Shown here: piece by piece, positions 54,053-62,540 of the stretch
Position numbering within the stretch: position 1 is the first letter of the stretch
How the letters are laid out: every line of letters starts with the position of its first letter
Assembly: GCA_016783965.1 (NCBI GenBank)
Contig: JADHVO010000003.1
Coordinates: 434,001-498,000, forward strand
Source: Alphaproteobacteria bacterium
GTDB lineage: Bacteria; Pseudomonadota; Alphaproteobacteria; Micropepsales; Micropepsaceae
Direction of reading: 5' to 3'
DNA length: 64,000 bases
Position numbers and translations under genes: made by a program
The notes under the pieces: generated by a model
What the model saw: the letters and a program-made list of their open reading frames with translations, nothing else
What the model was told of the DNA's origin: nothing
The model's database searches: none

Positions 54053-54654
54053 GCGGTTTTCTCCAGATCGGTCGCCAGCGAATCCTTGACGACCTTGAGG
54101 CTGAGATCGAGGGCGTCCAGCTCCGGCTGGTCCGCGTCGCTGGCATATTTGGTGGCCGCGTCGTTCAGCGCCTTCATCACCTCGCGCGCCTGCGCCTTGC
54201 GCTCCGGCGGCGACCCGGCATTGGTTTCCAGCGTCTGCCAGCCTTCCGCGATCTGCGCCGCGTTGGGCAGGTAGAACGTCAGATACCGCCGGACCGCCAT
54301 CGCCCGCGTCGAGTCATCGCGCACATGGCTGATGATCTGCGTCGAGGTATTCGCCAGCTGGAGCATCTGGCTCTTCATGCTCGCGTCCTGGATCGCGGGC
54401 GCGATGCGGCGGATGCGGTCCAGAGCGGCCGTTCCGTCCGCGACCAGCCCGCGCACGGTGTCCGACTGCGCTTCCTGCATCGCGTCCAGGTTCAGACCGA
54501 AGCCGGACGGCCGCAGCGCCAGCATCAAACCGCCGAACACGCCCAGCGACACCACCAGGCTCAGCCACAGCGGCAGATCGAGCACGAGCGCCAGCACCGG
54601 GAAGGCAAGTGCCCCCGCAGCGCCCGCGATCAGGGTGGACGTGCCGCGATCCAT
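54049..54654 (-). CDS. XpaC-like membrane protein
   Basis: The 201-residue protein has two N-terminal membrane helices (TLIAGAAGALAFPVLALVLD and LWLSLVVSLGVFGGLMLAL, residues 6-47) and a long helical cytosolic part (IRRIAPAIQDASMKSQMLQL, YLPNAAQIAEGWQTLE, ALDLSLKVVKDSLATDLE). This matches XpaC proteins, named for bromochloroindolyl-phosphate hydrolysis in Bacillus but without proven enzyme motifs. XpaC and TelA genes are known neighbours in Firmicutes. It starts 5 bases after the VWA gene. Confidence 0.78.
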   Translation of the reverse strand: MDRGTSTLIAGAAGALAFPVLALVLDLPLWLSLVVSLGVFGGLMLALRPSGFGLNLDAMQEAQSDTVRGLVADGTAALDRIRRIAPAIQDASMKSQMLQLANTSTQIISHVRDDSTRAMAVRRYLTFYLPNAAQIAEGWQTLETNAGSPPERKAQAREVMKALNDAATKYASDADQPELDALDLSLKVVKDSLATDLEKTA

Positions 54655-54659
54655 CGCCG

Positions 54660-56219
54660 CTAGTTGTAGCCTCGCACCGAACGGAATGCTTCGGTCAAAT
54701 TGGCCCGCCCGTCGAAAACGCGCGACCGCGTCAGTTCCGCCAGCGCATCCAGGTCGGTCGCGTCCGCGTCGCCGAACGTCACGCCGAAGATCGGCACGAA
54801 GTGGCCCTCGGCTCGCCACGCATCGTCGAAGCCCTCATGCGCATCCGACTTGCCGTCGGTCATGATCACAATCGCGGGCAGGTACTGGTTCGTATCGAGA
54901 TAGGGCTTCATCTCCTTCAGCGCCCGCTCGGCGCAGTCGTACATGTCGGTGCCGTCGTCTGCCTCCTCGGCCGCCACCGCCTGGTTCAACCGTTCCTGCG
55001 ACGCGACGCTGCCGTCGCCCTGCACCACCGTGCGCACATGCGAGTCAAAGGGCAGGATCAGGATGCGGTCGGCCGGCGTCCACTGGATCAGATTCTGCGA
55101 GGCCTGCGCCGGGTTGAACAGCGTGTTGATCGCCGCCTTGAGCTGCGTCTCGCCGTCGCCCGACATCGAGCCCGAGAAATCGAGGCACAGCGCCGTCAGC
55201 GACGGTTTGCGCAGCGCTTCCTGGTAGAGCGTCAGCGCGCGGGCGATCACCTTTGGCTCGGGCAGCGCGATCGACGGGATCAGCCGCGCCGGATCGAAGT
55301 TCCAATCCTTCTCCGCCGGCGCGGGCTTGGCCATGCCGAGCGCCGTGCGCCGGCCGAGGTCCGCGATCTTCTGCTGGATCTCCGCGCTCAGCATGTGCTG
55401 TTGCAGCTTGTCGAAAAAGTCCTTCGCGCTCTTGTCCTGACCGTGATCGACATAGCCGAGCGGCGCATCGGCATAGCTCACGCCGTCCGCCGGATAGACG
55501 GCATACAGCAGTTCGCCGCCGTTCTGGCGCAGCGAGTCGTTGGTCTCCTTGAGCACCGCCTCGTAATTCCACATCGCGTCGTACGGATGGCCGGCTTTCG
55601 CGCCCGCCAGGTAAAGCTCCGCCAGCCAGCCCGACGATCCCGAGCCGCGCGACACGCCCTTCAGCAGCGCCTTCACCTTCGCCTGCGCCGCCGGATCGTC
55701 GAGCGCGCGCGGATCGAGCCGGTCCGGCGTCCCGAACGCGGCGGCCAGCATCGTGAGATACGCAGACGCACCCGAATTCGATTGCGTCGCCGACGTCATC
55801 AGGAATGCGAGCTGCCCGTCGTTCACGGCCTTGAGGATGTCGTCCATTTTCACCGGACGCCCGATCCAGCCCAGCGTCCGCGCCTTGCTCATGCGCACGC
55901 CCAGGATCACGGGCGAGGACGCCACCGATTTCAGGTCCTTCACCCGGCGATGTGTGTCGTACATGTCCAGCCATAGCGACGACGCCGGCCACACTGCATC
56001 GACGTCCGGCGCCTCGCCGCCCGCCAGCATCAGCCCGATGTCGAGCGAGCCCTTGTAGTCGATGGTGCACTCGACGCCCTGGTCCTCGCAGAACTGCTTC
56101 ACGATCGGCTCGAAAGTCTTCTCCTCAGAGCCCGCGACGATGTGGAATTTCGATGTGCCCCCGCCGCAACCGGCGAGCAGCAATGCTGCCGCGGCCAGCA
56201 GCGCCCAGCGCTTCATCAT
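54660..56219 (-). CDS. Substrate-binding plus VWA domain lipoprotein
   Basis: The 519-residue protein has a lipobox (LLAAAALLLAGC) that places it on the outer face of a membrane. Residues 25-330 are a type II binding-protein fold (FHIVAGSEEKTFEPIVKQF, ATQSNSGASAYLTML, YAVYPADGVSYADAP). Residues 340-519 are a von Willebrand A domain with a full metal-ion site: DFSGSMS near 345, DGTDMYD near 421 and MTDGKSD near 451. VWA domains hold protein partners through bound Mg. The start overlaps the telA stop by 4 bases. A fused binding-protein/VWA lipoprotein beside TelA and XpaC points to an envelope stress or ligand-sensing machine. Confidence 0.87.
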   Translation of the reverse strand: MMKRWALLAAAALLLAGCGGGTSKFHIVAGSEEKTFEPIVKQFCEDQGVECTIDYKGSLDIGLMLAGGEAPDVDAVWPASSLWLDMYDTHRRVKDLKSVASSPVILGVRMSKARTLGWIGRPVKMDDILKAVNDGQLAFLMTSATQSNSGASAYLTMLAAAFGTPDRLDPRALDDPAAQAKVKALLKGVSRGSGSSGWLAELYLAGAKAGHPYDAMWNYEAVLKETNDSLRQNGGELLYAVYPADGVSYADAPLGYVDHGQDKSAKDFFDKLQQHMLSAEIQQKIADLGRRTALGMAKPAPAEKDWNFDPARLIPSIALPEPKVIARALTLYQEALRKPSLTALCLDFSGSMSGDGETQLKAAINTLFNPAQASQNLIQWTPADRILILPFDSHVRTVVQGDGSVASQERLNQAVAAEEADDGTDMYDCAERALKEMKPYLDTNQYLPAIVIMTDGKSDAHEGFDDAWRAEGHFVPIFGVTFGDADATDLDALAELTRSRVFDGRANLTEAFRSVRGYN

Positions 56220-57292
56220 GGCTGGGGCGCCGTCGCGAGCGCGGTCTTGAGCGCCGCAGTCTGGCGATCCATCTGCTGCTCGATCTCCGCCCGCTTGCGC
56301 CGGCCCTCCGACTGGATTTGCAGGACGCCCTGGATGGTGTCGATCAGGTCCTGGTTGGTCTTCTCCAGCGTATCGATGTCGACGATGCCGCGCTGGCTCT
56401 GCGTCTCGATGTCGATCGCCTGCGTCTTCATCATGTCGGAGGCGTCGCGGATCATCTTGTTGGTTGCATCGGTCACGGTCTTCTGCATCTCCAGCGCTTC
56501 CTGCTGGCGCGTCAGGCCCAGGAGCAGCACCATCTTCTGCTTCCACGCCGGCACGGTCAGCGTGACCGAGGCCTGAAGGCTCTCGATCAGCGTGGTGTCG
56601 CCCGATTGCACGATGCGGATCTGCGGCATCTGCTGGATCGCGATCTGCCGCGCCTGCTGGAGATAGAGCACCCGCTTCTCCAGCCGGTCCAGCGATTGCA
56701 CCGCATCCTGGTACTGCTGCGCCGCCATCACGTCCTTGCTGGCGTCGCCCGTGTTCGCCTTGGCCGCCGTTTCCAGTTGGGCGAGCTCGCCGCGCCGGAA
56801 ATCGTCCGCGAACGCCTTGCCGGCCGCAATGTAGACGTCGAGATTGCCGATCGAGTCCTTCGTTTGGTCGTAGAGACCGTCCAGCATCGTCACGTCGCGG
56901 CGCATCAGGTCGATGCGCTTCTCGAGTTCCACCGTGATGCGGTCGATCTGCGCCGCCACCGTCTCGAAGCGCTGCTGGAAGCGCGAGACTGCGCGGCGCA
57001 ATCCGCCGAACATCCGCGAGATGAAGTCCTGCTTGGACAGCGAAGCGGGATCGAGCCCCTGCGCCTTGGTGATGATGTCGCTGAGAAGCGCGCCTGTGTC
57101 GCCCATCTCGCGGTTCTTCGTCTGCGACAGGATCTTGTCGGCGAAGCTCGCCACGTCGCGCTGCGCCCGTTCGCCAAAGGCGGTGATCTGCGCCGTGTCC
57201 GCGATCCGGATGGACGATCTGATGTTGGCAACCTTGCCCGGGTCGACAGCGATCGCAGGCAGACTCGCGGAAACCGAGTGTGCGTCACTCAT
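56216..57292 (-). CDS. TelA-type toxic anion resistance protein
   Basis: The 358-residue cytosolic protein is almost entirely helical with coiled-coil character: FGGLRRAVSRFQQRFETVAAQ, ITVELEKRIDLMRRDVTMLD, RLEKRVLYLQQARQIAIQQM and VTLTVPAWKQKMVLLLGL, the TelA signature. TelA proteins were linked to tellurite resistance, but their mechanism is unknown. It is first in the operon telA-VWA-xpaC-binding protein and is divergent from the ketosynthase gene across 193 bases. The ATG at 57292 is family-like; the longer frame reaches into the intergenic region. Confidence 0.87.
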   Translation of the reverse strand: MSDAHSVSASLPAIAVDPGKVANIRSSIRIADTAQITAFGERAQRDVASFADKILSQTKNREMGDTGALLSDIITKAQGLDPASLSKQDFISRMFGGLRRAVSRFQQRFETVAAQIDRITVELEKRIDLMRRDVTMLDGLYDQTKDSIGNLDVYIAAGKAFADDFRRGELAQLETAAKANTGDASKDVMAAQQYQDAVQSLDRLEKRVLYLQQARQIAIQQMPQIRIVQSGDTTLIESLQASVTLTVPAWKQKMVLLLGLTRQQEALEMQKTVTDATNKMIRDASDMMKTQAIDIETQSQRGIVDIDTLEKTNQDLIDTIQGVLQIQSEGRRKRAEIEQQMDRQTAALKTALATAPQP

Positions 57293-57485
57293 GCGGCTAA
57301 AGCCCCTCTGAAAAGACCTTTGTTCCGGCCTTGCGGCGACACAATTATGACAAGCCCAACACCCACCATTATGCGCCTGAACGTGAAATGCGTATGCATT
57401 CTCCTGTGTACAAGAGGCATAGGCGGCGTCGAAGCGCCCGCTGTGACTGTTTGCTTGGAATAGCCGTGGGGCTAGGGTCCTGAAA
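57293..57485. promoter_or_regulatory. Divergent telA - ketosynthase intergenic region
   Basis: This AT-richer 193-base gap must hold promoters for both the telA operon and the ketosynthase gene. It contains a small palindrome at 57387-57400 (AATGC, 4-base centre, GCATT). No regulator gene is adjacent and no sigma motif is convincing. Confidence 0.35.
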
Positions 57486-58616
57486 ATGTTGAAGGATGTC
57501 TTCGTGACGGGCGTCGGCAGCCACCTGCCCGGCATGCCGGTTGCCAGCGAAACCATGGAAGACCATATCGGCCGAATCCATGGAAAGCCGAGCCTTCTGG
57601 GCCGCCGCGCGCTGCGCTGGAACGGCATCGAGACGCGGCACTACGCGCTCGATTCGCATGGCGAACCCTTCGACACCAATGCCGGCATGAGCGCGAAGGC
57701 GACGGAGGCCGCGTTGGATAATGCGGGCTTAAGCATCCGCGACCTCGAATTCCTGGCCACTGCGACGACGCAGGGCGACTACCTCGTCCCCGGCCACGCC
57801 ACCGCCGTGCACGGCGCGCTGGGCGGCCGTTCGATGGAGATCGCGAGCTTTCAGTCCGTGTGCGGATCGTCTCTGATGGCCGCCAAGGCCGCCTGGCTGA
57901 ACGTGCTGGCGGGACAGGCCAGGGTCGCCGCCGCCTGCGCCGGCGAGTTCTCGTCGCGCTGGTTCCGACCGAGCTTCTACGAAGGCACCGCGCTGGTCGA
58001 CGCCAAGGGGCGCGCCCGCGCCGAGGCCGATTTCCTCCGCTTCACTCTCTCCGACGGCGCCGGCGCCATCGTGATGGAGGACAGGCCGCGCACGAGCGCG
58101 CTCAGCCTCAAGGTTGACTTCATCGACATCGTCTCGCTCGCCGACAGGTTCGACCCCTGCATGTGGGCCGGCGCAAGCGTCGATAACCGCACCGATCTTC
58201 AGAAAGGCTGGGCCTTCGCGGGCCCCGTCGCCGCGCATGCGCAGGGCGCCATCGCGCTCCTCCAGGATTTCGAGCTCTTGAAGCGCGTCATCCGCGCCTG
58301 GGTCGGCGTCTACCTGGAGAAGGTGGACGTCAAGCGCATCGTGCCCGACGCCGTCGACTGGCTCTTGTGCCACTACTCCGCCAGGTCGCTGCGCGAGGAG
58401 ATCGTGTCGCTGCTGGAAAAGACCGATGCCATGATCCCGCAGCAGAAATGGTTCTCCAACCTGGCCTCCGTCGGCAACATCGGCGCCGCCTCGATCTGGG
58501 TCATGCTTGACGAGTTCCTGAAGAGCGGCCGTCTGCAACGCGGCCAGAAGGTGCTGTGCGTCGTGCCCGAAAGCGGCCGCGCCCTCGTCGGCTTCATGCT
58601 GCTGGAAGCGGTATAA
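57486..58616 (+). CDS. StlD/DarB-like 3-oxoacyl-ACP synthase III family ketosynthase
   Basis: The 376-residue thiolase-fold condensing enzyme opens MLKDVFVTGVGSHLPGMPV. HGKPSLLGRRALRWNGIETRHYA strongly recalls the StlD/DarB branch, which condenses two acyl units toward dialkyl-resorcinols or cyclohexanediones. The triad is intact: SVCGSS (Cys126), CHYSAR (His296) and SVGNIGAASIW (Asn331). Family recognition is from memory. Downstream come an iron-containing heme-oxygenase-fold protein and an unknown protein on the same strand, so a small pathway is likely. No DarA-type cyclase or acyl carrier protein is present. Confidence 0.87.
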   Translation: MLKDVFVTGVGSHLPGMPVASETMEDHIGRIHGKPSLLGRRALRWNGIETRHYALDSHGEPFDTNAGMSAKATEAALDNAGLSIRDLEFLATATTQGDYLVPGHATAVHGALGGRSMEIASFQSVCGSSLMAAKAAWLNVLAGQARVAAACAGEFSSRWFRPSFYEGTALVDAKGRARAEADFLRFTLSDGAGAIVMEDRPRTSALSLKVDFIDIVSLADRFDPCMWAGASVDNRTDLQKGWAFAGPVAAHAQGAIALLQDFELLKRVIRAWVGVYLEKVDVKRIVPDAVDWLLCHYSARSLREEIVSLLEKTDAMIPQQKWFSNLASVGNIGAASIWVMLDEFLKSGRLQRGQKVLCVVPESGRALVGFMLLEAV

Positions 58617-58637
58617 TGCCAGCACTTACAAAACCAC

Positions 58638-58739
58638 TGTCATGGCCGGCGACTGCGGGCCACCCAGGTGACGTCTTCTCATTGCTTGCAAGGTTCGCCG
58701 CGGGACCAACTGGTTGGCCCGCAGTCGCGGGCCATGACA
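58638..58739. repeat. MITE-like palindromic element, copy C
   Basis: The 102-base copy lies between the ketosynthase and iron-enzyme genes: ends TGTCATGGCC and GGCCATGACA, inner hairpins CCGGCGACTGCGGG and CCCGCAGTCGCGGG. It has the same orientation as copy A (CCAGGTGACG in the left arm). Confidence 0.8.
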
Positions 58740-58760
58740 ATTGGGCAAGGTCTTTAAGCC

Positions 58761-59423
58761 ATGCATGACGTCGCCGACGTTCTCCGGAGGCTGACCGTCG
58801 TCTTCACGGGTTTCGAGGGCCGCCTCGAACAGACGCCCTTGATCCGCAAGCTGACCCGCGGCCGGTTCGAGATGGACGATTACCGCGCCTTCCTGATCGG
58901 CCTGCGCCAGCAGGTGAAGGACGGCGCGCTGTGGATGTCGCGCGCCGCTTCCAATATCGACGAGGCGCACCTGGAACTGCGCAGCAAGCTGATGCGTCAC
59001 GCCGTGACCGAGCACCGCGACTTCCGCCTGTTGGAAGCCGACTACGTCGCGACCGGTGGGAACCTCGCCGCCATCACCGGCGCCGAAAAGAACATCGGCT
59101 CCGAAGCGCTCTCGGCCTGGATGTTCCACGAAGCGTCGAAACCGAACCCGTTCGGCTTGCTCGGCGCCATGTGGATCATCGAAGGACTGGGCTCGATCAA
59201 GGCGCAGGAATGGGGCCGCCTCGCGCAACAGCGCCTTTCGCTCCCCGACACGGCGGTGCGCTTCCTGCTCTATCACGGCGAGAACGACAGCCAGCACATC
59301 GAGGAATTCCGCGAGATGCTGGGCCTCGTCCTGCCCGACGAGACGACCGCGAAACGCATCGTGCGCACGGCGGAGGTCACCGCGCGGCTCTATGCGCTCC
59401 AGATCGAGGAAATCGCCGCGTGA
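58761..59423 (+). CDS. Heme-oxygenase-like iron-containing redox enzyme
   Basis: The 220-residue all-helical protein of the heme-oxygenase/TenA/CADD superfamily is the type that binds a di-iron centre and not haem. Likely metal ligands: the H-x-x-x-E-H run in RHAVTEHRDF (79-88), EGLGSIKAQEWG in the middle, and YHGENDSQHIEEF (171-183) with Glu, Asp and His one turn apart. Such enzymes cleave C-C bonds, oxidise amines or desaturate acyl chains. It follows the ketosynthase and overlaps the next gene by 3 bases, so it probably oxidises the ketosynthase product or a precursor. Confidence 0.85.
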   Translation: MHDVADVLRRLTVVFTGFEGRLEQTPLIRKLTRGRFEMDDYRAFLIGLRQQVKDGALWMSRAASNIDEAHLELRSKLMRHAVTEHRDFRLLEADYVATGGNLAAITGAEKNIGSEALSAWMFHEASKPNPFGLLGAMWIIEGLGSIKAQEWGRLAQQRLSLPDTAVRFLLYHGENDSQHIEEFREMLGLVLPDETTAKRIVRTAEVTARLYALQIEEIAA

Positions 59424-60325
59424 AGGAAAGCGATTTCGATCCCGCCCATTTCGATCCGCGCGATCCCAATCCCTGGCTGGCGCTGAAGCTCGATTTCTCG
59501 CTACCCATCGACGTCGACGCCAAGGCGGCGCTCTTGCGCGGCAACGCCTCCTGGTCGCGGCGCTGGATGTTCAACATCGTCCGCGTGCCGATCTTCGTTT
59601 TCTTCCTGTTCGTGAAGCTGGTGCGCGCGACCAGCCCGCACCGTCCGAACCTGAACGACGCGCTGCACAGGCTGATCCATTGGGGCCTCAGGAACTTCGC
59701 CTCCCGCGACGCCAACCTCCTGATCATGCGCCATTTCCACATCGGCACGGAGATCCTGGGCTTCATCAAGGCCAACGCCGGCGTACCGGACATCGAGACG
59801 GTGCCGCTGCGGCCGCACACGCTGAAGGACCTGGAGAACAACGTGTTCCTCCAGCACGATCTCAACGTCTACAATTTCATCATCCAGCTGAACCTGGGCT
59901 TGCGCAGACAGGGCCGCGATCTCGCGCCCGTCGCGAAGCCCGACTTCTCCATGATCACCGACGGCCCGTTTCCGATCGAGCTCAAGGAAGACGGCTGGCT
60001 CAACTTCGCCGACGTGCAGACTGCGATCGAGGCCTACACCCCGCTCTATGCCCTGTTCCTGCCGCGCGCCGATTTCATCCGCGCCTCCAACTCGCTCCAG
60101 CTCGACGAGACGATCGCGATCTACCTCGCCAAGCTGCTGGCCACGGACTACCACCTCTCGTTCGTGGAGAACCATCATCCGATGGTCCAGCTCTCGACCA
60201 TGCAGGCCGGCTACCGCCTGATGATGCACGGGCTGGACTGCGAAGCGCTGCACGGCTGGCTGCGCTCGATGAAGCGCGCGCAGGCCGCCGGCGGCACTGT
60301 ATTCGGAGTCCATGGCTGGGCTTGA
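59420..60325 (+). CDS. Unknown membrane-associated protein of the ketosynthase cluster
   Basis: The 301-residue product begins at GTG, overlapping the stop of the iron-enzyme gene (GTGA). Residues 49-68 (WMFNIVRVPIFVFFLFVKLV) form one hydrophobic helix with basic flanks. The rest is soluble and rich in His and Asp (LIMRHFHIGTEILGF, NNVFLQHDLNVYNFI, YHLSFVENHHPMVQ, LRPHTLKDLEN), which could bind metal. I recognise no family. Position suggests it completes or moves the product of the two preceding enzymes. Confidence 0.78.
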   Translation: MKESDFDPAHFDPRDPNPWLALKLDFSLPIDVDAKAALLRGNASWSRRWMFNIVRVPIFVFFLFVKLVRATSPHRPNLNDALHRLIHWGLRNFASRDANLLIMRHFHIGTEILGFIKANAGVPDIETVPLRPHTLKDLENNVFLQHDLNVYNFIIQLNLGLRRQGRDLAPVAKPDFSMITDGPFPIELKEDGWLNFADVQTAIEAYTPLYALFLPRADFIRASNSLQLDETIAIYLAKLLATDYHLSFVENHHPMVQLSTMQAGYRLMMHGLDCEALHGWLRSMKRAQAAGGTVFGVHGWA

Positions 60326-60358
60326 CCCGGCCACCACGCACTAGCCTTTCGCTAACCG

Positions 60359-60538
60359 TCATTCCGCGGCCAGCGCCGATGGCTTGTCTCGCTTGTCGCT
60401 CTCGACGGGTGGATGTTTGTCGCTCTTGCGGAGCGGATCGAACGGAACGTCGTGCAGGATGCACACGGGACGTGCACGCCCGCCGGGAAGAATTTGCACG
60501 GCTGTCGCCGGCTGCTCACACAATGCGCAGAAGACCAT
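60359..60538 (-). CDS. Possible small zinc-ribbon-like protein
   Basis: The 59-residue reading begins MVFCALCEQPATAVQI, with a C-x-x-C pair, then RPVCILHDVPFDP with C-x-x-H, enough for one zinc site. The tail is basic and polar (LRKSDKHPPVESDKRDKP). A start at 60574 adds 12 residues. The cysteine spacing argues for a real gene, but there is no family match or context support. Confidence 0.4.
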   Translation of the reverse strand: MVFCALCEQPATAVQILPGGRARPVCILHDVPFDPLRKSDKHPPVESDKRDKPSALAAE

Positions 60539-60574
60539 GTCACGAAACGATAGTGGAACGATTCCCCAACGCAC

Positions 60575-60970
60575 GGAACGTCCGCTTCGTTCCCTTTATA
60601 TAAAGAGAAGATGACGATCGGCTGGTGTGCCTATCACAAGAAATCTCCCTCTCCCCCTTTAAGGGGGAGAGGGGAGTGCCCCTTAAGGCGCTCGGAAAAA
60701 ATTTCTGCCGCAATAACATTGCGGAGCGTTCGATAAGTCCGCCGAACTATCGAACGACCAGTTTGGGTCTGTGAATGGCGCCAGTGCGTTAGCGCCAACG
60801 CACGCTGCCGCGCACGCAAGAAAATTTTTTCGCGCGAAAACTAGCAAACCCCTTGTACCGCGCGGTCGCGCACCCCATTTGCCCTAAGTCCCCCAAGGTG
60901 CATCTGCACGACATGCGCGATCCAACATCGCGCGTGCACATCGTCATGTCTGAGAGGAAGAGAAGATTGA
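60575..60970. other. Palindrome-rich intergenic region between the small zinc-like gene and selO
   Basis: About 400 bases without a convincing gene. It holds a dispersed repeat (60640-60675), an 8-bp-armed inverted repeat GTTCGATA/TATCGAAC (60728-60755), GTGCGTT/AACGCAC (60784-60803) and a perfect 14-bp palindrome TTTTCGCGCGAAAA (60827-60840) in AT-rich surroundings. Short reading frames here translate the repeats and look spurious. It could carry a promoter array or a small RNA. Confidence 0.45.
60640..60675. repeat. Palindromic repeat, pbpC-type family, third copy
   Basis: CTCTCCCCCTTTAAGGGGGAGAG forms a clean hairpin; the flank AAATCTCC matches that at 39768. Confidence 0.75.
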
Positions 60971-62446
60971 TTACGTCCCGCAGAACGTCTGCAACACGCG
61001 CTCATCCGGCTTCGGTGGATTTGCGTACGCCGCAAACTCCGGCTGATCCACATAAGGCGCCGACAGCACTTTCATCAGCGTCTCGAACGGCGCCAGATCG
61101 CCTGTCCTCTGCGCCGCCTGGATCGCCTGTTCGATGCGATGGTTGCGCGGAATGAGGGCCGGATTCACTGCCCGCATGGAATCCGCCCGCTCTGCCGCCG
61201 AAACGGTCTCCTCGACCGCGAGCCGCTCGCGCCACTTGGGCAGCCACGCCTGCACCGCCGCATCATTGTCGAACAGCGCGCCCAGCGCGGTGTCGCTTGC
61301 CGCATCCTCGGCGCTGTCAGAGAGCCGCCGGAACGCCAGCGTGAAATCCGCGCGCCCGTCCGCCATGTGCTTCAGGAACGGCGCGATCAGCTCCAGGTCG
61401 CCCTCGCGTGCCTCGGCGAAGCCGAATTTGGCGCGCAGGCCGGCGAAATACGCGGCCTCGAACATCGCCGGATAGCGGTTGATGATCGCCTGCGCGACCT
61501 TGATCTGCGCCTCCTCGCCATCGGCCAGCAGAGGCAGCAGCGCCTGCGCGAACCGCACCAGGTTCCAGTGCGCGATGCGCGGCTGGTTGATATAGGCATA
61601 GCGCCCGCCGTGGTCGATCGACGAGAACACCGTCTGCGGATCGTACGCATCCATGAAGGCGCACGGCCCGTAGTCGATGGTCTCGCCCGCGATGGAGGTG
61701 TTGTCCGTGTTCATCACGCCATGGATGAAGCCGATCAGCTGCCATTGCGCGATCAGCTTCGCAGTCCGCCCGATCACCGCCTCCAGCAGGCCCGCATAGC
61801 CGTCCACATCCGGATACAGCCGCGCCATCACGTAGTCCGCGAGCACCTTCACCCCGTCGACGTCATCGTGATTGCCGAAATACTCGAAGGTCCCGACCCG
61901 AACATGACTCCTCGAAACCCGCGTCAGCACGGCGCCGGGCAGCATGCCCTCCTGCCGCCAGATCTCCTCGCCCGTCGTCACCGCCGCCAGCGTACGCGTG
62001 GTCGGCACGCCCAGCGCGTGCATCGCCTCGCTGACGATGAACTCGCGCAGCACCGGCCCCAGCGCCGCGCGCCCGTCGCCGTTGCGCGAGAACGGCGTCG
62101 GCCCCGAGCCCTTGAGCTGCACGTCGTAGCGCACGCCGTCGCCGCCGCGCAGCTCGCCCAGCAGGATCGCGCGCCCGTCGCCCAGCTGCGGCACCCAGTT
62201 GCCGAACTGATGCCCGGCATAGGCCATCGCCAGGGGCTCCGCGCCCTCCGGCACGCGATTGCCGGCCAGCATCGCCACGCCCTCGTCAGACGCCAGCAAA
62301 GAGGGATCGAGTCCCAGAAACCGCGCCAGCGCCGCGTTGACCTTGATCAGCTTCGGCGCGGCAACGGGCGTCGGCGGCAGCCGGGCATGGAACCGCTCGG
62401 GCAGCCGCGCATAGGAATTGTCGAAGCCGAACGCAACCATTTGCAC
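60971..62446 (-). CDS. selO: SelO/YdiU pseudokinase-fold protein AMPylase
   Basis: The 491-residue protein transfers AMP from ATP to Ser/Thr/Tyr of target proteins and links to oxidative stress. Landmarks: [51 protein letters not shown] with the nucleotide-binding Lys (about 113), [28 protein letters not shown] (Asn and Asp metal ligands) and DYGPCAFMD. The C-terminus CGT keeps a Cys three residues from the end, the spot of selenocysteine in animal SelO. Length is normal. Alternative start two codons on (MVAFG). Confidence 0.95.
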   Translation of the reverse strand: MQMVAFGFDNSYARLPERFHARLPPTPVAAPKLIKVNAALARFLGLDPSLLASDEGVAMLAGNRVPEGAEPLAMAYAGHQFGNWVPQLGDGRAILLGELRGGDGVRYDVQLKGSGPTPFSRNGDGRAALGPVLREFIVSEAMHALGVPTTRTLAAVTTGEEIWRQEGMLPGAVLTRVSRSHVRVGTFEYFGNHDDVDGVKVLADYVMARLYPDVDGYAGLLEAVIGRTAKLIAQWQLIGFIHGVMNTDNTSIAGETIDYGPCAFMDAYDPQTVFSSIDHGGRYAYINQPRIAHWNLVRFAQALLPLLADGEEAQIKVAQAIINRYPAMFEAAYFAGLRAKFGFAEAREGDLELIAPFLKHMADGRADFTLAFRRLSDSAEDAASDTALGALFDNDAAVQAWLPKWRERLAVEETVSAAERADSMRAVNPALIPRNHRIEQAIQAAQRTGDLAPFETLMKVLSAPYVDQPEFAAYANPPKPDERVLQTFCGT

Positions 62447-62540
62447 ACTCTACAACGCGCAACCGCGCCGCAGCAGCACAATTGTGCTGTCTCCGCGCGC
62501 ACGGCTGCTTTAGCGTCAACGCACGAACAGGGGAATTCCG

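Noticed and set aside
60634..60819. Basic 61-codon minus-strand frame in the intergenic gap
   Set aside because: Its tail is a translation of the palindromic repeat and it lacks a ribosome site.
60971..60985. Possible selenocysteine at the SelO C-terminus
   Set aside because: The codon is an ordinary Cys codon (TGC) followed by GGG-ACG and the stop, not an in-frame TGA.
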